Under the pieces are notes generated by a model. That model was not told the origin of the DNA. It saw nothing but the letters and a program-made list of their open reading frames with translations, and ran no database searches. Below, one piece after another: positions 31,212-44,152 of a DNA stretch of 64,000 bases. This DNA comes from Watersipora subatra (taxonomy: Eukaryota > Bryozoa > Gymnolaemata > Cheilostomatida > Watersiporidae): NCBI RefSeq assembly GCF_963576615.1, contig NC_088711.1:3906001-3970000 (forward strand), written 5' to 3'. The stretch's first letter is position 1; every line of letters begins with the position of its first letter. A program made the translations under genes and the position numbers.

Positions 31212-32479
31212 AACATCTGTGAGTGTGGGTGTGTGAAAAAATATGTAAGTCCCCATAAAGTTTGTTAAATTCTTACACACATTTGACCTGTTTCCATTTG
31301 TGAGTAGGCAAATATTTTCGGAGTTTTCTTCTCATAGAAACTTTTTACCTAACAATTGGGGACATTATATCTTATTGGGGAGCTAATTTCTACCTTGTAA
31401 AAACTCACAATATTTGCGAGTTGCTACAAGAATGAAATTACAAGAGATGAAAACTCACAATATTTGTGAGTGAAAAGTCGCAATATTTGTGAGTTTTTTT
31501 TTAAATGTAGCTTCGGAAGCAAATTGAGCGTTTACACTATTTTTGAACTTATGTTTAGCTAAAGGCTATATTTGCTCTTCTGCATTACAAATGTATTTTG
31601 TAGTTTAGCATTTGCAGAGTTTTTTTGACAATATAATGTATTTGGTCAGCAGTTATACACGCTCAGCAGACATTTGAAAGTGTGTCTCGTTTGCTTCCTT
31701 CAATAGTTCAGGCCTTTAATAATCCTTGAGAGCTCTTGTACTTTTTCAAATATTCTCACATATGCATCCTTCTTTACTTAATAGCTTTTATTTTTAGTAT
31801 GGTTGTAGTTTATACGCAATAAAAAAAAATTGCGCTTTATTATTCAAAAGATTTGTTTGAATTCATTACTTACATTTCTTACATAAGTTATAGCTGCATA
31901 AAATCTCAGGTTAATTTCACATAGTCTTAAGCATAAGATCTCTGTACATGTACTTTATTGACTTCAAATCTTGATCCATTGTATGTCTTTGCAAGAACTT
32001 TACTACATCATTCTTCCTTGATATTTTTAGACTGAATAAAATATTAAAATAAAACATGTAGCCTCCAATGCTTTCTCTAACTCCTTTACATTTTTTCTAT
32101 ATCTATGAATAATAATGGTCAAAATTCTGATTTAAAATATATTTTAAAAGTTAACTTGAATGTCTGATAATTTTGGTTCAAAACATTTAAAACAAACATT
32201 ATTAAACCAATTTCAAGTGTCTCTGCAAATTTGTAATCTGAGATCTGTATGTTGTTAGAATTCAATGAAATTTTCTGTTTTTTCTTTCTCAGACCAACGG
32301 TCCATCATTGAACTTTTTTACTATGTAATATTCTTTCATCAGCTCCACTAAAAAACTTTCGTTGCTGTTTGACAAGGTAGTATATCTTTAGAGAATGAAA
32401 CAGCTACATGGAAAATTCTGCCATACATTTATCGCTCCTCATCGAAAATACTTATAGTTGTTTTAGAAAATATATATAT
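31212..32479. other. AT-rich non-coding sequence
   Basis: No open frame or RNA gene. Short 'aaaactcacaatatttgtgagt' type inverted words cluster at about 31398-31495. Confidence 0.45.
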
Positions 32480-32880
32480 TTCATCAAGTTTATATTGAGT
32501 ATGTTAACAATACCAATCTCTTTATCTAAAGCTTGATTGTAATTAAACTCTTATGTCCCTATGCTTGCTTTTCATGTATGGCTTGAAAACAATGGAATTA
32601 TACAAGTTTCTAGTTTAACCAATTGCGGTTATCAATGTGTAAAACTAAGCAGCAGTGTCAACATTTAATGAATATATTTAATTCTTTTTGGCTTTTGGAT
32701 TTTTGAAAAAGTGCTTGTCATCACCTCACTTGTTTTTTTTACTTTTGTTTATAATAGTTAACTCATGCTGACGCAATGTAAATATGTTGATGACTGGCAT
32801 TGCTAGCAGTATAAAATGAGATACGGCAACAAAATTAATTCAGTAACGTAATTAAATTTGTTGTCTGTTTATGTCAATCG
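32480..32880. repeat. Direct repeat partner of 42190-42545
   Basis: Shares 'tacttttgtttataatagtt', 'aactcatg.tgacgcaatgt' and 'taattaaatttgttg' in the same order and orientation with 42190-42545, with many substitutions. Confidence 0.7.
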
Positions 32881-33774
32881 CTAATGGCTTAACGCTGAGT
32901 TATCCTTTGTACATCATACATGTGTATCATCATTAATAGTTCCTAAAAGTAAACTAAAAAAGTGTCATAATATGTATATTTATTACTCAACAAAGATTTC
33001 ATAGACAACTATAGAACTTTTGAACTGAGTTTGAAGTAGAAATGAAGTCATGCATAACTTTTAATAGCATAATTGTGAAAGTGTGCACATGAGATTGCAC
33101 ATGAAATTGTCCACCAAGCACATGAAATTGGCAAAAAATTAAGTATACAAAAAAGCAAAGTGTTTTTGCATACTCGCAAACAATAAAAATATTTTTTGGG
33201 GTGTTAAATGGGTGTGAAATACTGACCGCAAATAATTGTCAACATGAATGATTTTTTAATGTTTATTTTTACTTCATTCATGGAATGCAACATATTAAAA
33301 TTTTTTTAATTTTATTGTAGTATTCATCATATATAATTTTAGCTGGATTTCAGTAGTGTATATATGTAAGAGCCTAATACGGTTCAGTGAATGCATGAAA
33401 CTTTGTTTGTTATACGATACAAAGCCAAATGCGCTTAGCTAACGTCTCAGCACTTAAGCAATGCATACTGAAAATCTATATATAAATATCAGTGTCTTTT
33501 TGTCTTTTATTGTATGTTCATTTATAATAAGTATGCATTGTTTTAACATAACAATGCATAACTTACATGACTCTCTCATAAGCTTGATTGATATGATAAG
33601 CAAGAATATTGCAATCAGTAGAGAGCTGTAGTAGAACTGAAACAGGCACAGTATAAATTACACAAATATATAAAAAGTACACAGAAATAAATGCAGTACA
33701 CAGAGATAAAAAAAACACCTTCATTTGAAATCGTCATTTTTATTACCCGTGCAAATTCGGGCAATCTGCTTGTT
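32881..33774. other. AT-rich non-coding sequence
   Basis: Nothing recognised in about 900 bp. Confidence 0.4.
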
Positions 33775-35215
33775 TTATATAAAGCAAGAGAGGCTGCTAC
33801 CTATTTGTAAAAATTCACAACAATAAAAAATCTAAAGAAGTTAGACCAATATAAAGAAAAACATTTTTTATAATTAAAACACAAAATGAAAGTAAAACTT
33901 CTGTTGATCACCAAAAGATACCAAATAGTAAATCCCTGGTCAAAGATTTTCAAAATCACACTGGCAAAACTGCTAGCAATTTCTTGTTAACTGTTTTTTT
34001 AATTATTCTTGACAAAGTTATTACTTGCGCTGTTTTAATTAAAAAAGTTTACAGGTAAACGTTTGTTATTTTGCTATTTTTAATTTTGTTCCAAAAACTT
34101 TGCAATTATTTTTTATAGATTGCATTGTAACAAACTAATTTTAGATATCAATAGCGATAGGGCAATAAACTAATTATGGTGCTGTTGTTATAGTGATTCC
34201 TAATTTGAAGTAAACAGTTTTATGAGAATTATTCTATAGCGGGCCATTGACTACTTCTGTTGGAGAGCTTACCTACAGTTTTAATGTTTGAAAAACCGAT
34301 TCATTTAACTTTTTGTTGGTCATAGTTGCTTGTTTTTCTAATAGTTACTTTAAAAAACTTTCACAGCATTGGTAAAATTTTCGTGCTATTTGAGATTTGT
34401 TTGAGCCAACATCTTATCGCTTCTCAACCTTTGCCTGTCATACATTTAGCCTGTAGTGTCTTGCTTATGATTATGTAACATCGCAGAACCACAAGTTAAA
34501 TATAGAGAACAAAGAAACTTATTCAGTACTGCTGGTCATCTGTAATAACAAGATTATAACATTGGATGCTTTACACACCAAATCAAAGACAAATAAGATG
34601 TTTACTTCCATAAAATTTGTGCTATGCAATTTACAAATATTGAATGAGTTTATTATTTTCCATTTACTCCGTTCTATAATATTCTATTGGCACAAGGCTT
34701 TATTGTTAATTAAAAACCAAGCAGATGCAGTGAGTGAGACATGTTTTTAATAAAATAGTAGCTTGTAAATTTCACAGACACTGCAAATAATTTGTCAATA
34801 ATTTACCTAGGCGTGAGATTTTGAATTTCATTTGCAATATCACCCAGTTAGCCTCAAACAGAACAAATTGTATTTTTTTTGTATTAATGATACTCATGTT
34901 CACATTCACTTTAAATCACATTGTTTTTACTATGCCAATCTTTTTAAGAAAGTGCGTACTTATTTGCCAATATAAATAGTTTTAAAAATGCATCAAATTA
35001 CTGCTCAGGCGCCAAAGAGTAATGTTATATGTTTTATATAGAGAAAATAAAGTGAACCACCTGTAATAATCAAGCCGGATCATATTTTCAAAATATTACA
35101 TCTGAATTGATGTTGCACACAAAGATCACTGTTATCATAAACTATACAGACATAGATCAATGTTGTCAAATATTTCCCATGGAAACATCCTATTTGACAT
35201 TCGCAAGAATTTTTT
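33775..35215. repeat. Long repeat, copy 1 (about 1.4 kb)
   Basis: Starts 'ataaagcaagagaggctgct' and includes 'actaattttagatatcaata', 'cttattcagtactgctggtc' and 'caagcagatgcagtgagtga', all in the same order in copies 2 and 3. No coding potential. Confidence 0.8.
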
Positions 35216-36290
35216 ATAGATTGCAGTGTAGCAAACTAATTTTAGATATCAATAGTGCAATAATTTACTTATTGTTCTATTGTTATTGTGATTGCTAATT
35301 TGAACTAATCAGTTTTATGAGAATTATTTTATAACTGGTCATTGACAACTTCGGTTGTAAATTTTATCTACAGTTTCAATGTTTGGAAAACCCATCTAAT
35401 TGTACTTTGTGTTACTGATAGTTGCTCTTTTTTCCATAATTACTTTGAAAAAGTCTCACAGCATTAGTGAATATTTGATGCTGTTTGCGATTTGTCTGAC
35501 CCAACATGTTATCACTTCTCAATCTTTGCCTGTCATACCTTGAGCCTGTAGTGTCTCGCTTATGATTATGTAATATCGAAGAATCAGGAGTTAAATCTGG
35601 AGAACAAAGAAACTTATTCAGTACTGCTGGTCATATACAATAACAAGATTATAACATTTGATGCTTTATACACCAATCAAAGACAAATCAAATGTTTACT
35701 CTCATAAAGTTTGCTCTTGCTAGCATATACAATTTACAAATATTTGATGAATTTAGTATTTTCTGTCTACTTTGCTCTACAGTATTCTATTCTGCGCAAA
35801 GCTTTATGGTTAGCTAAAATGCAAGCAGACTCAGCAAGTGAGACATGCTGTAAATGCTATGGTGGCTTCAAAATCCCCAGACACTGCAAATAGTTTTTAA
35901 GAATCTACCCAGGTGCCAGGTTTTAAACTTTATTTGCAACATCAGCTAGCTAGCCTCAAACAGGAAATATTACATTTGTTTTGGATTAATGATAGTCATG
36001 CTCACGTTCATTTCAGATCACATGATTTTCACTAAGCCCATTTTTTAAGGAAATGCGTACATATTTGCCTATCTAAACAGCTTTCGCAGTGCATCAAATC
36101 ACTGCATAGTTTCCGAAGAATTATCACATGCATCTTAAATAGAAAAAATAAAATGAACAAAAGCTAACAATCAAGACAAATCATATTTTTAAAATATTTC
36201 ATCTAAATTGATGTTGTTCCCATAGACTACTATTATCATACGCTATACTGACATAGGGCAATATTGTCAAATGATTTATTTGATAACATT
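35216..36290. repeat. Long repeat, copy 2 (5'-truncated, tandem with copy 1)
   Basis: Begins at the 'ttttatagattgcagtgtag' segment directly after copy 1 and follows the same order through 'cttattcagtactgctggtc' and 'gcaagcagactcagcaagtg'. It lacks the first 350 bp or so of the unit. Confidence 0.8.
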
Positions 36291-37099
36291 ATGAAAAACA
36301 AAACATAATATTGAACACAAATTAATTCTTTAATTGGACTATCGAATTTACAAAGAGTTGAACAGTTACATTTTAAAACAAATATGAAGGGTATTTCTTA
36401 TAAAACCTTTTTCAATTTCTCAAGAGAAATTTAGTATTTTGACAATGTTAATGCAATTTAACCATGAGCAACTTATACCAGAAGAAAATTATGATAGACA
36501 ATAGAATTAGATCACCCTAACTACGAAAGGTTTGAAGTCATGTATTTACTGACTTGCTTTAGTTTTTAATTTAAATTGCAATTGGAAAAAATCTTTTAAA
36601 CCCAAAATGCATGATTCTCAAAGTTGATTGTTGAAATATCACACTTCCAAAGTTTTTTTCTTTTGCATCACATTAGATAGTTCGGTTGATGTACCGGCTT
36701 GCACAGCAAGAACTTTAATAGTGAGTGATTATTGCAAAGTTGTTTTCTAGTGTCGTTGTTTTTGTAATAATTTTTGTTTAATACCGTCGTTTTGGTATAC
36801 TTTCAGTGTTGGTAGAGAATCTCCTGAACCAAGTAAATATTATTACTTTCCACTTATTTTCTGCTAAACATTAAGCAGCAAGGGTCCAGGTAATCATGAT
36901 GCAACATCAAACAGCAACAAGATCTATTAATAGAACAAAGGAAATTATGCAATACGGTTACTTGCAGGCAATAATAAGATCATATGGTTTGCGACTTATA
37001 CACAGTCTCCCAGCCAGAGAAGAAATTTTTTCTTTAAAGATATGCTCTCCATAACATACTACACTTAAAAATATTTAACGGTTTTAATTACAATGCTAA
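36291..37099. other. AT-rich spacer between long-repeat copies
   Basis: About 800 bp, no features recognised. Confidence 0.4.
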
Positions 37100-38480
37100 T
37101 TTTATATGAAGCAAGAGAGGTTGATAATTGCTTATAAAATTCACAATAATAAAAGGTCTGCAGGAATGATACCAATTTGCAAAAGTATTTCTGATAATTT
37201 AGACACGTAGTTAAACAAAAACTTGTGTTGAGCACCAATAATTACCAACTGGTAGATCCCTTGTAGAAAATTCGCAAAAGCACACTTGCAAAATTGCCTG
37301 AAGATCCTTGTCAACTGTTTGTTATTACTGCTGACAAAGTTATTACTTTTGGTCTTTTACTCTAGGAAGGTCACAAGCCAAAACTCCTGTTTTGTCAATT
37401 TGTAATTTTGTTTGAAAAACTACTCAAGTCTTTTTAGAAATTGCATTGTAAGAAAATAATTTTAGATATCAATAGCAATAGTGCAATAACCTACTTATTG
37501 TTCTATTGTGATTGCTAATTTGAACTAAACATTTTTTTTAGAATTATTCTATAGCTGGCCATTCACTACCTTTGTTGAAAAGCTTACCTATAGTTTTAAA
37601 GATTGGAAAACTCATCTCACTTTACTTTGCGTAGCTCATACATGTATATAGCCACCCCTTTTTATTAATAAATGCTTTGAAAAAGTCTCACAGCATTGAT
37701 AAACTTGCTGCTCTGTTTAAGAGTTTTCTGAGCCAACATGTTTATGACTGTTGAAACTTTGCCTGTCATACATTGAACATGTCTTGTTCTGCTTATGATT
37801 ATGTAATATTGAAGAAGGATCAATTAAACTTAGGGAACAAAGAGACTTATTCAATACTGCAATCAGTAAAGTTCAGCGCTGCTCATGCACAATGACAAGA
37901 TAATAACATTTTCTGCTTGTACACTAAATCAAAGACAAATAAGATCCTAAACTCTTATAAAGTTTGTGCTCAATAGCATAGACGCTTTACAAATATTAAA
38001 TGAACTTAGCATTTTATGTCTACGCAGTTCTATAATATTCTATTCTGTGCGCGGCTTTATGGTTAGCTAAAAACCAAGCAGATTCAGTGAGTGAGACATG
38101 TTGTTAATGAAATGGTAGCTTGTAAATCTCACAGACACTGCAAATAATTTGTCGAAAATCTACCTAGGCACAAGATTTTAAACTTTATTTGCAACATCAG
38201 ATAGTCATGCTCACTTTTATTTTATATCACATGGTTTCCACTATGCCCATTTTTTTAAAGACATGCGTACATATTTGCCAATCTAAACAGCTTTCACAAT
38301 CCATCAACTTACTGCACAGTTGCCAAAGAGTTATGCCATGTGTTTTGAATCGAAAAAGTAAAGTGAACAACAGTTAACGGTAAAGACGAATCACCTCTTC
38401 AAAATATTTCATATTATTGGATGTTGCTCACATAGATGATTATTATCATAAACAATACTGACTTAGTTATAAATTGCCGA
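37100..38480. repeat. Long repeat, copy 3 (about 1.4 kb)
   Basis: Starts 'tatgaagcaagagaggttga' and matches copy 1 across its length, including 'aataattttagatatcaata', 'gacttattcaatactgc' and 'accaagcagattcagtgagt'. Confidence 0.8.
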
Positions 38481-39480
38481 AGGTTTCATGTTGAAATGTT
38501 ATACTTAAAAATTTATTAAATACTTAAAGAATTTGATAGTTACTGTCTATTTTTATTTTTAAAAACTTCAATATGAATTAAAAGCCAAACAGGCATAGCA
38601 AGTGAAATGTGTTTGACAGGTTGTATTTTGTTTCACAGATTCTGAAGATAAATAATTCTGGCAAATACCTACTTAGCGGACAGCAAATCACCTTTAGTTG
38701 CAATATTGTCTTTTAGCTGTACACAAATTATATTATATTTGTATTGCATTAGTGTTGTTGTCTTGTGTATGTGTGCCAATTATGGGCTCAATAGTTTCTA
38801 TCATGCAAATATTTGAAAGAAAATAAATATTTTTTAATACACCTAATAATTTTCGTACAAGAATTGGTAAAAATCCCAAACTAATAGGTTAAATGACATA
38901 CACACCCATGATAATAATTCCAAAACCGAAATGAGGATATATTATCGCAATGCTATTTCTATTATTTGGTTAAACTAATGTTTGTAAAATTAATCGTTGA
39001 AACAACAAACACATCTCCAATTTCTCAATGTTTCATGAATTTTTTATGGATGAAAGTATACTTAATTTATTCATTAATATTCTAAAAGTAATGGTTGTAT
39101 TTTAATTAACGGTTTTGATAATATTCGTAGTTATTGAAACAGAATTGAAAAATTTTATGACTATATGTACAGTTATGATATTTGCTTTATGTTTTTAAAC
39201 CAATGGCCATACAAGCAAATGTTCATGCACTGATATTTTTACCATCAATTTGGGAACATCTTATTACAAATGTTTTGAGATTGGTGGCGACTAATTGTGT
39301 TCTTATAATCATTGTGTAATGTTCCAAACTAATGGTTGTAATATAATAAGTATTTTTTGTGGTATTCATATTTCCAAATTAGAGATATTTTATTCTTTGT
39401 CATCAAATGTAACAACAAACTGAAGGAAACTTTTTGTAACATCCTTGATATGAATTAATACTATGTATGCACCAGTAAAT
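38481..39480. other. AT-rich sequence with diverged satellite words
   Basis: No coding content. Isolated 'aatggttaaa'/'ggacat' words hint at degenerate monomers of the satellite that becomes regular downstream. Confidence 0.4.
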
Positions 39481-40340
39481 TTTGACAATTATTTCAAACC
39501 AATGGTTAAAAGATCATGCAAACTCGTGGTTATATTTGAAGCCTCAAATTAGCAACAACATAGCACAATGGCGTTGAGATGCTATATCACTCAACCTGCT
39601 TTTGTAATAATTGCTCAATATCCCCGAGCAAATGGTTAAAAAATCATACAAGCTTTGTGGAGATAATGAAGCGAGCATTAGGGACATTTTATTACAGATA
39701 CTTTGAGCTGTTTTACGACTGTGAGCGGAGTTGCATATTGGCCAACTTCCCAGAATAGTTACATAATTATAAACACTGGTGATGGTATTTTAGCATCTAT
39801 TTGGGGACATCTTGTCACAATAGCTATGAGATGCTTGATCACTGTGTGTAGATTGGTAATAATTGATCAATGTTTCAATCTAATGAAAGCAAAATCATTC
39901 ACAGTTGCAATATTAGTTTTAGCACAAAATTGGTGAAGTCTTCTCACACATTCGCTTTAAGATGGTTGGCAAATAAGTGTGCACTTACAATTATAGATCA
40001 ATTTTTTCAAGCTAATGGTTCAAATATAACTAAAACTTCCTGTGATATTTGTGCCATTAAATTAGAGAGATTTTTCCTCAGCCCAGATGCTTTGAAATGA
40101 TTAGTGACTGTAAGTGAACTTACAAAAATGTGTAAAGTCATATGCATATGTGATAATAGTTCTGTGATCAAATTGAGACATCTTGGCATGATGAATTTAC
40201 ATGGCTTAAAGCTGCACATTATTTTATCATAATTGGTTAACGCCACCATACAAATGTTTAAAATAGCGTAAACATGTCTGAGATATTTGGCTGTCAAATA
40301 ACGGCCATCTTACAGCAATGGTTTTTAGATTGTTCATGAC
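39481..40340. repeat. Degenerate satellite monomers flanking the 260-bp array
   Basis: Diverged units of roughly 130 bp containing 'caatggttaaaa.atcata', 'tttggggacatctt' and 'gactgtg..' in order. They resemble both halves of the downstream 260-bp unit. Confidence 0.6.
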
Positions 40341-41470
40341 TGTGAGTTCACACATAATAATTGTTCTATGTCCCCAAATTAATGGTTAAAATATCATACA
40401 CACCTGTGAGAATAATTTTACCATCAAATTGGGGACATATTGCTGCAATGGTGTTGACATTGTCTATGACTGACTGTGTTCCTTTGTTATAATTGGTCAA
40501 TGTGCTCAGGAAACTGCTTAAGAAGCATAATTATTGGGATTGATATTTTGGCAATAGATTTGGAACATCGAGCATCAATGGTATTAGGAATAATGATGAC
40601 TGTGATTTCAAATAAAATAATCAGTCAATGTCCCCAAATTAATGGTTAAAATATCATACACGCCTGTGAGAATAATTTTACCATCAAATTGGGGACATAT
40701 TGTTGCAATGGTGTTGACATATTCTATGACTGACTGAGTTATTTTGTTATAATTGATCAATGTGCTCAGGAAACTGCTTAATAAGCATAATTATTGGGAT
40801 TGATATTTTGGCATTAAATTTGGAACATCGAGCAGCAATGGTATTAGGAACGATGATGACTGTGATTTCAAATAAAATAATCAGTCAATGTCCCCAAATC
40901 AATGGTTAAAATATCATACACACCTGTGAGAATAATTTTACCATCAAATCGGGGACATATCGTTGCAATGGTGTTGACATATTCTATGACTGACTGTGTT
41001 CTTTTGTTATAATTGGTCAATGTGCTCAGGAAACTGCTTAAGAAGCATATTTATTGGGGTTGGTATTTTGGCATTAAATTTGGAACATCTAGCAGCAATG
41101 GTTTTAGTAATATTCATGACTGTGATATCAAATAAGATAATCAGTCAATGTCCCCAAATCAATGGTTAAAATATCATGCACATCTGTGAGAATAATTTTA
41201 CCATCAAATTGGGGACATATTGTTGCAATGGAGTTGACATACTCTATGACTGACTGAGTTATTTTGTTATAATTGTTCAATGTGCTCAGGAAACTGCTTA
41301 AGAAGCATATTCATTGAAGTTGATATTTTGGCATTAAATTTGGAACATCTTGCAGCAATGGTATTAGGAATATTCATGACTGTGATATCAAATAAAATAA
41401 TCAGTCAATGTCCCCAAATCAATGATAAAAATATCATACACACCTGCGATAATTTTTCTACAACCAATAC
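40341..41470. repeat. 260-bp satellite with two-part (dimeric) units
   Basis: The word TGTGA(T/G)(T/A)TCA recurs at 40341, 40601, 40861, 41121 and 41381, exactly 260 bp apart. Each unit has two related halves of about 130 bp: one with 'tgtccccaaat.aatggtta' and 'aattggggacatat', the other with 'atgtgctcaggaaactgctt' and 'aaatttggaacatc'. Adjacent units are highly alike, while the two halves of one unit are diverged: a higher-order repeat. Confidence 0.85.
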
Positions 41471-42189
41471 GGGGATATCTCTTTATGATAATATTTCTAC
41501 TAATTTGTTAAACTAATGGTTACAAACTTGCTGATTAAAATACCAAACATTCCCTGTGTTCATATTGCCCTCTAAATAGTTGATGGTAAAAAGTACAGAC
41601 TCCCTATTAGACTAGCATTGAGCGAATTTATGATATCGTGTGCACTTGTAATAGTTTGTCAATTGTACCTAAATAACGAATATACATGTATACTAATACC
41701 AACACACTTTTCTTTTATGTTTACATCATACATCAGAAAAATTGTATGACAACATATTTGAGACTATTTTTGACGGTTTGCAGTTACAATAACTGGCCAA
41801 TTACTTCAAAAAACATTGGCTGTAGTATCATACATAATTTGGGTGACGTACACGCCTTCAAATGGAACAAAGTTTATTTCAATAGTACCGAGATAGCTCA
41901 AATCAGTGTGTGCAGTGATAGTATTTATTTAACACTCCCAAGCTAATGGTTAAAATATTTTGCATACTTTTGGTCATATCTGCACTAAAAATTGAGTCAA
42001 TCTTGTTATTAAACTTTTGAATAGATTACAATTAAATGTATGGTTTTTGCAAAGATGGGCAACTCAATATATTTTTAAGAAAATGTAATAGAAGGCAAAT
42101 TTTTGGTACGGATAACACGCTTTATTAAACATAATGATATTTTTATAAGGTAAAAGTTATTGGGCTTACATTAGGCATATTGGAGATAC
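41471..42189. other. AT-rich non-coding sequence
   Basis: No gene. One 86-codon frame at 41686-41946 has no recognisable domain. Confidence 0.4.
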
Positions 42190-42545
42190 CAATGCTTCAT
42201 TTCCAAAGCTTGATTCTAATATGTCTCTGCTTATGCTTGGCTTTTCATGCATGGCTTACAAACAAAGGAATTGCGCAAAAGTTTAATTTAAAAGTGGTAA
42301 TCATCGTGTGCAACCAAACAGAAAAGTACGACTAAAATTAACTGTATCCAAATTTATTTTATTTCCTGATTTAAAAAAAATTACTCACATTTGCTTGCCT
42401 GGTTATTTTTACTTTTGTTTAAAAAAGTTAACTCATGATCGCGCAATGTAAATTTTCCTATGGCGGCTCTTGGTAGTGATAAAATGAGATGTAGCAAAAT
42501 ACTTTATCGATTATAGTAATTAAATTTGTTGCCTATTCAGGGCTT
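42190..42545. repeat. Direct repeat partner of 32480-32880
   Basis: See 32480-32880: the same word order and orientation, near the other end of the 12-kb block. Confidence 0.7.
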
Positions 42546-43185
42546 AAGAGTTCTATGAAAACTATGTTAAAATGTTTACCTTGAACATACTCGCGTTAAA
42601 TGTTGAAAAGTCTTAAATCTAGATAGACATCAGTCTGCAACCTAGGCCTGGCTGTTTGCAATTCAAAACCTTAACTGGAACAGATCACCGTAAATTCTGT
42701 GAAGCAATTGATTACACTGAATTTATTACTAAACATAAAAGTCTAAGGTCGATTCAACCTTTGCGCACCATACATGTGTAGAATTAGTACTTTAAATAGG
42801 TTTAATAAAGAACTATTAAACTGCTAAGTTGACATTTGGGGAAAAATTAAGTGATGAATAACTTTTACAAGCACATTTACGAAAGTGTGGGAAAAGTATC
42901 ACATACCGACAACTCCAAAATGGTTGAAAAAACAAAAATAAGCCAGAGTTATCTTCTCTACGCAAAAGTCCCCGTTTATTAGATAAAAAATTCATACATG
43001 TGTGTGATGTGATGTCCCCAAAGTTAGTGTTAAATTCTCATGAGCTATAACTGAAAAACGGATAAGATGACAGCTCCAAAAATCAGTGCATTTGTAAACC
43101 CAACAAAAAATGTTTTAATATGTTATTTTTTAAAGCTCTTAATGATAGATGAAAATTGTCCTCAAAGTGATGGTAAAAATATCGC
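42546..43185. other. Right-hand part of the 12-kb block
   Basis: AT-rich, no gene. Two 'tgtcccc'-like words occur close to the right inverted repeat. Confidence 0.4.
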
Positions 43186-43214
43186 GTCCCTAATTGCATG
43201 CGTTTACAAGACGC

Positions 43215-43370
43215 GTGTCGTGCATGCGTGTGTGTGCGTGTGTGTGCGTGCGTGTGTGTGCGTGCGTGTGTGTGCGTGCGTGCGCGTGCGTGCGTGCGTG
43301 TGTGCATGGGCATGTGTGTACACATGCACATATGTGAATGCGCATGTATGTGTATGTATGTGTGTGTCTG
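43215..43370. repeat. GT-rich microsatellite, right part
   Basis: TGTGTGCG/TGCG units then TATG units on the plus strand. Together with 30855-31024 it looks like one array split by the 12-kb block. Cys/Val-rich open frames here are repeat products. Confidence 0.92.
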
Positions 43371-43574
43371 TTACACTGCGCAAACACTGCGTTTTCTAAT
43401 TTTTTGGCCAATTTGTCCGATACAATTTACAATTTTACTTCATACACATATGCTCCGTGCCTTTTACCAATTCGCCAAAACCCATTCCTTTTTAAAACTC
43501 TGTCTGGTTCGTGAGAAACAGCCTCTTGAGCACCTATCTGTCTGATTAGAAACTCAAGCATGCATCCTCGCATG

Positions 43575-43661
43575 CATGAAGGACAATAGACCTCAATGAA
43601 GGACAATAGACCTCAATGAACGCATTCATGAAGGACAATAGACCTCAATGAACGCATTCAT
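43575..43661. repeat. Short tandem repeat within a dispersed repeat
   Basis: Three copies of 'gaaggacaatagacctcaat' with 'gaacgcattcat' extensions. The surrounding 43545-43720 resembles 56050-56190 ('attcatggattgttgt', 'gaaagca', 'ttgaaaat'). Confidence 0.75.
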
Positions 43662-44152
43662 GGATTGTTGTCATGAAAGCATTGCAGCAACTTTTATTGA
43701 AAATATTGAAAAGGCTGCAGGATATCTGATTAAAAGAAAACTCAGACACCAGACTAATGCTAGTTTACGCTGCTTTAGTCTGAGTTACGATAAAATTAAC
43801 TTAGCTCATGTAATTTTTACTGGTTGTTGCTTATTTGTTCACTTTACACCTCTTCACTTTGACTGGCAAATATAAATGCTTTATCACAAATATTTGCTCA
43901 GGTCTTATATGTTGGGAAATTTGTAAGTTAAGACAGCCGTAAGTAAGTGTTTGACTGTAATCACTGTAATTACCCAAGTATAACACTCCCTACCCATTTT
44001 TAAATTGAAAAACTAGTCTTTTTTGATATACCAAGGTATAATGCTTTCCTAATTTTTCAGTTTTCGTGTGGTACTCTGGGCGAGTTTATTCCTCTATCCG
44101 TCGATGGATAGAAGATTCTTAGGCTAAGGTAGTCTCTAGTGTCGTTCAAGCT

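Larger units (their letters stand above)
31027..43210. mobile_element. 12.2-kb non-coding block bounded by 25-bp inverted repeats
   Basis: The left boundary CTTGTAAATGCATGCAATTG (31027, 25-bp arm ending GGGAC) is matched at 23 of 25 positions by the inverse at 43186-43210. Outside both ends the plus strand is a GT-rich microsatellite, consistent with insertion into one array. The interior is very AT-rich, lacks any coding frame above about 100 codons, and holds three copies of a 1.1-1.4 kb repeat, a pair of about 400-bp direct repeats and a 260-bp satellite. GGGGACA/TGTCCCC words recur across it. A second inverse of the left boundary at 31185-31211 means the true element could instead be a 185-bp MITE (31027-31211). 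Confidence 0.5.

Noticed and set aside
31027-43210. A large coding transposon such as a Maverick or Helitron
   Set aside because: No polymerase, integrase, helicase or Rep-like frame is present anywhere in the block, and the ends are not Helitron-like.
43067-43545. Cys/Val-rich and His/Thr-rich frames
   Set aside because: Products of the GT-rich array at 43215-43370.
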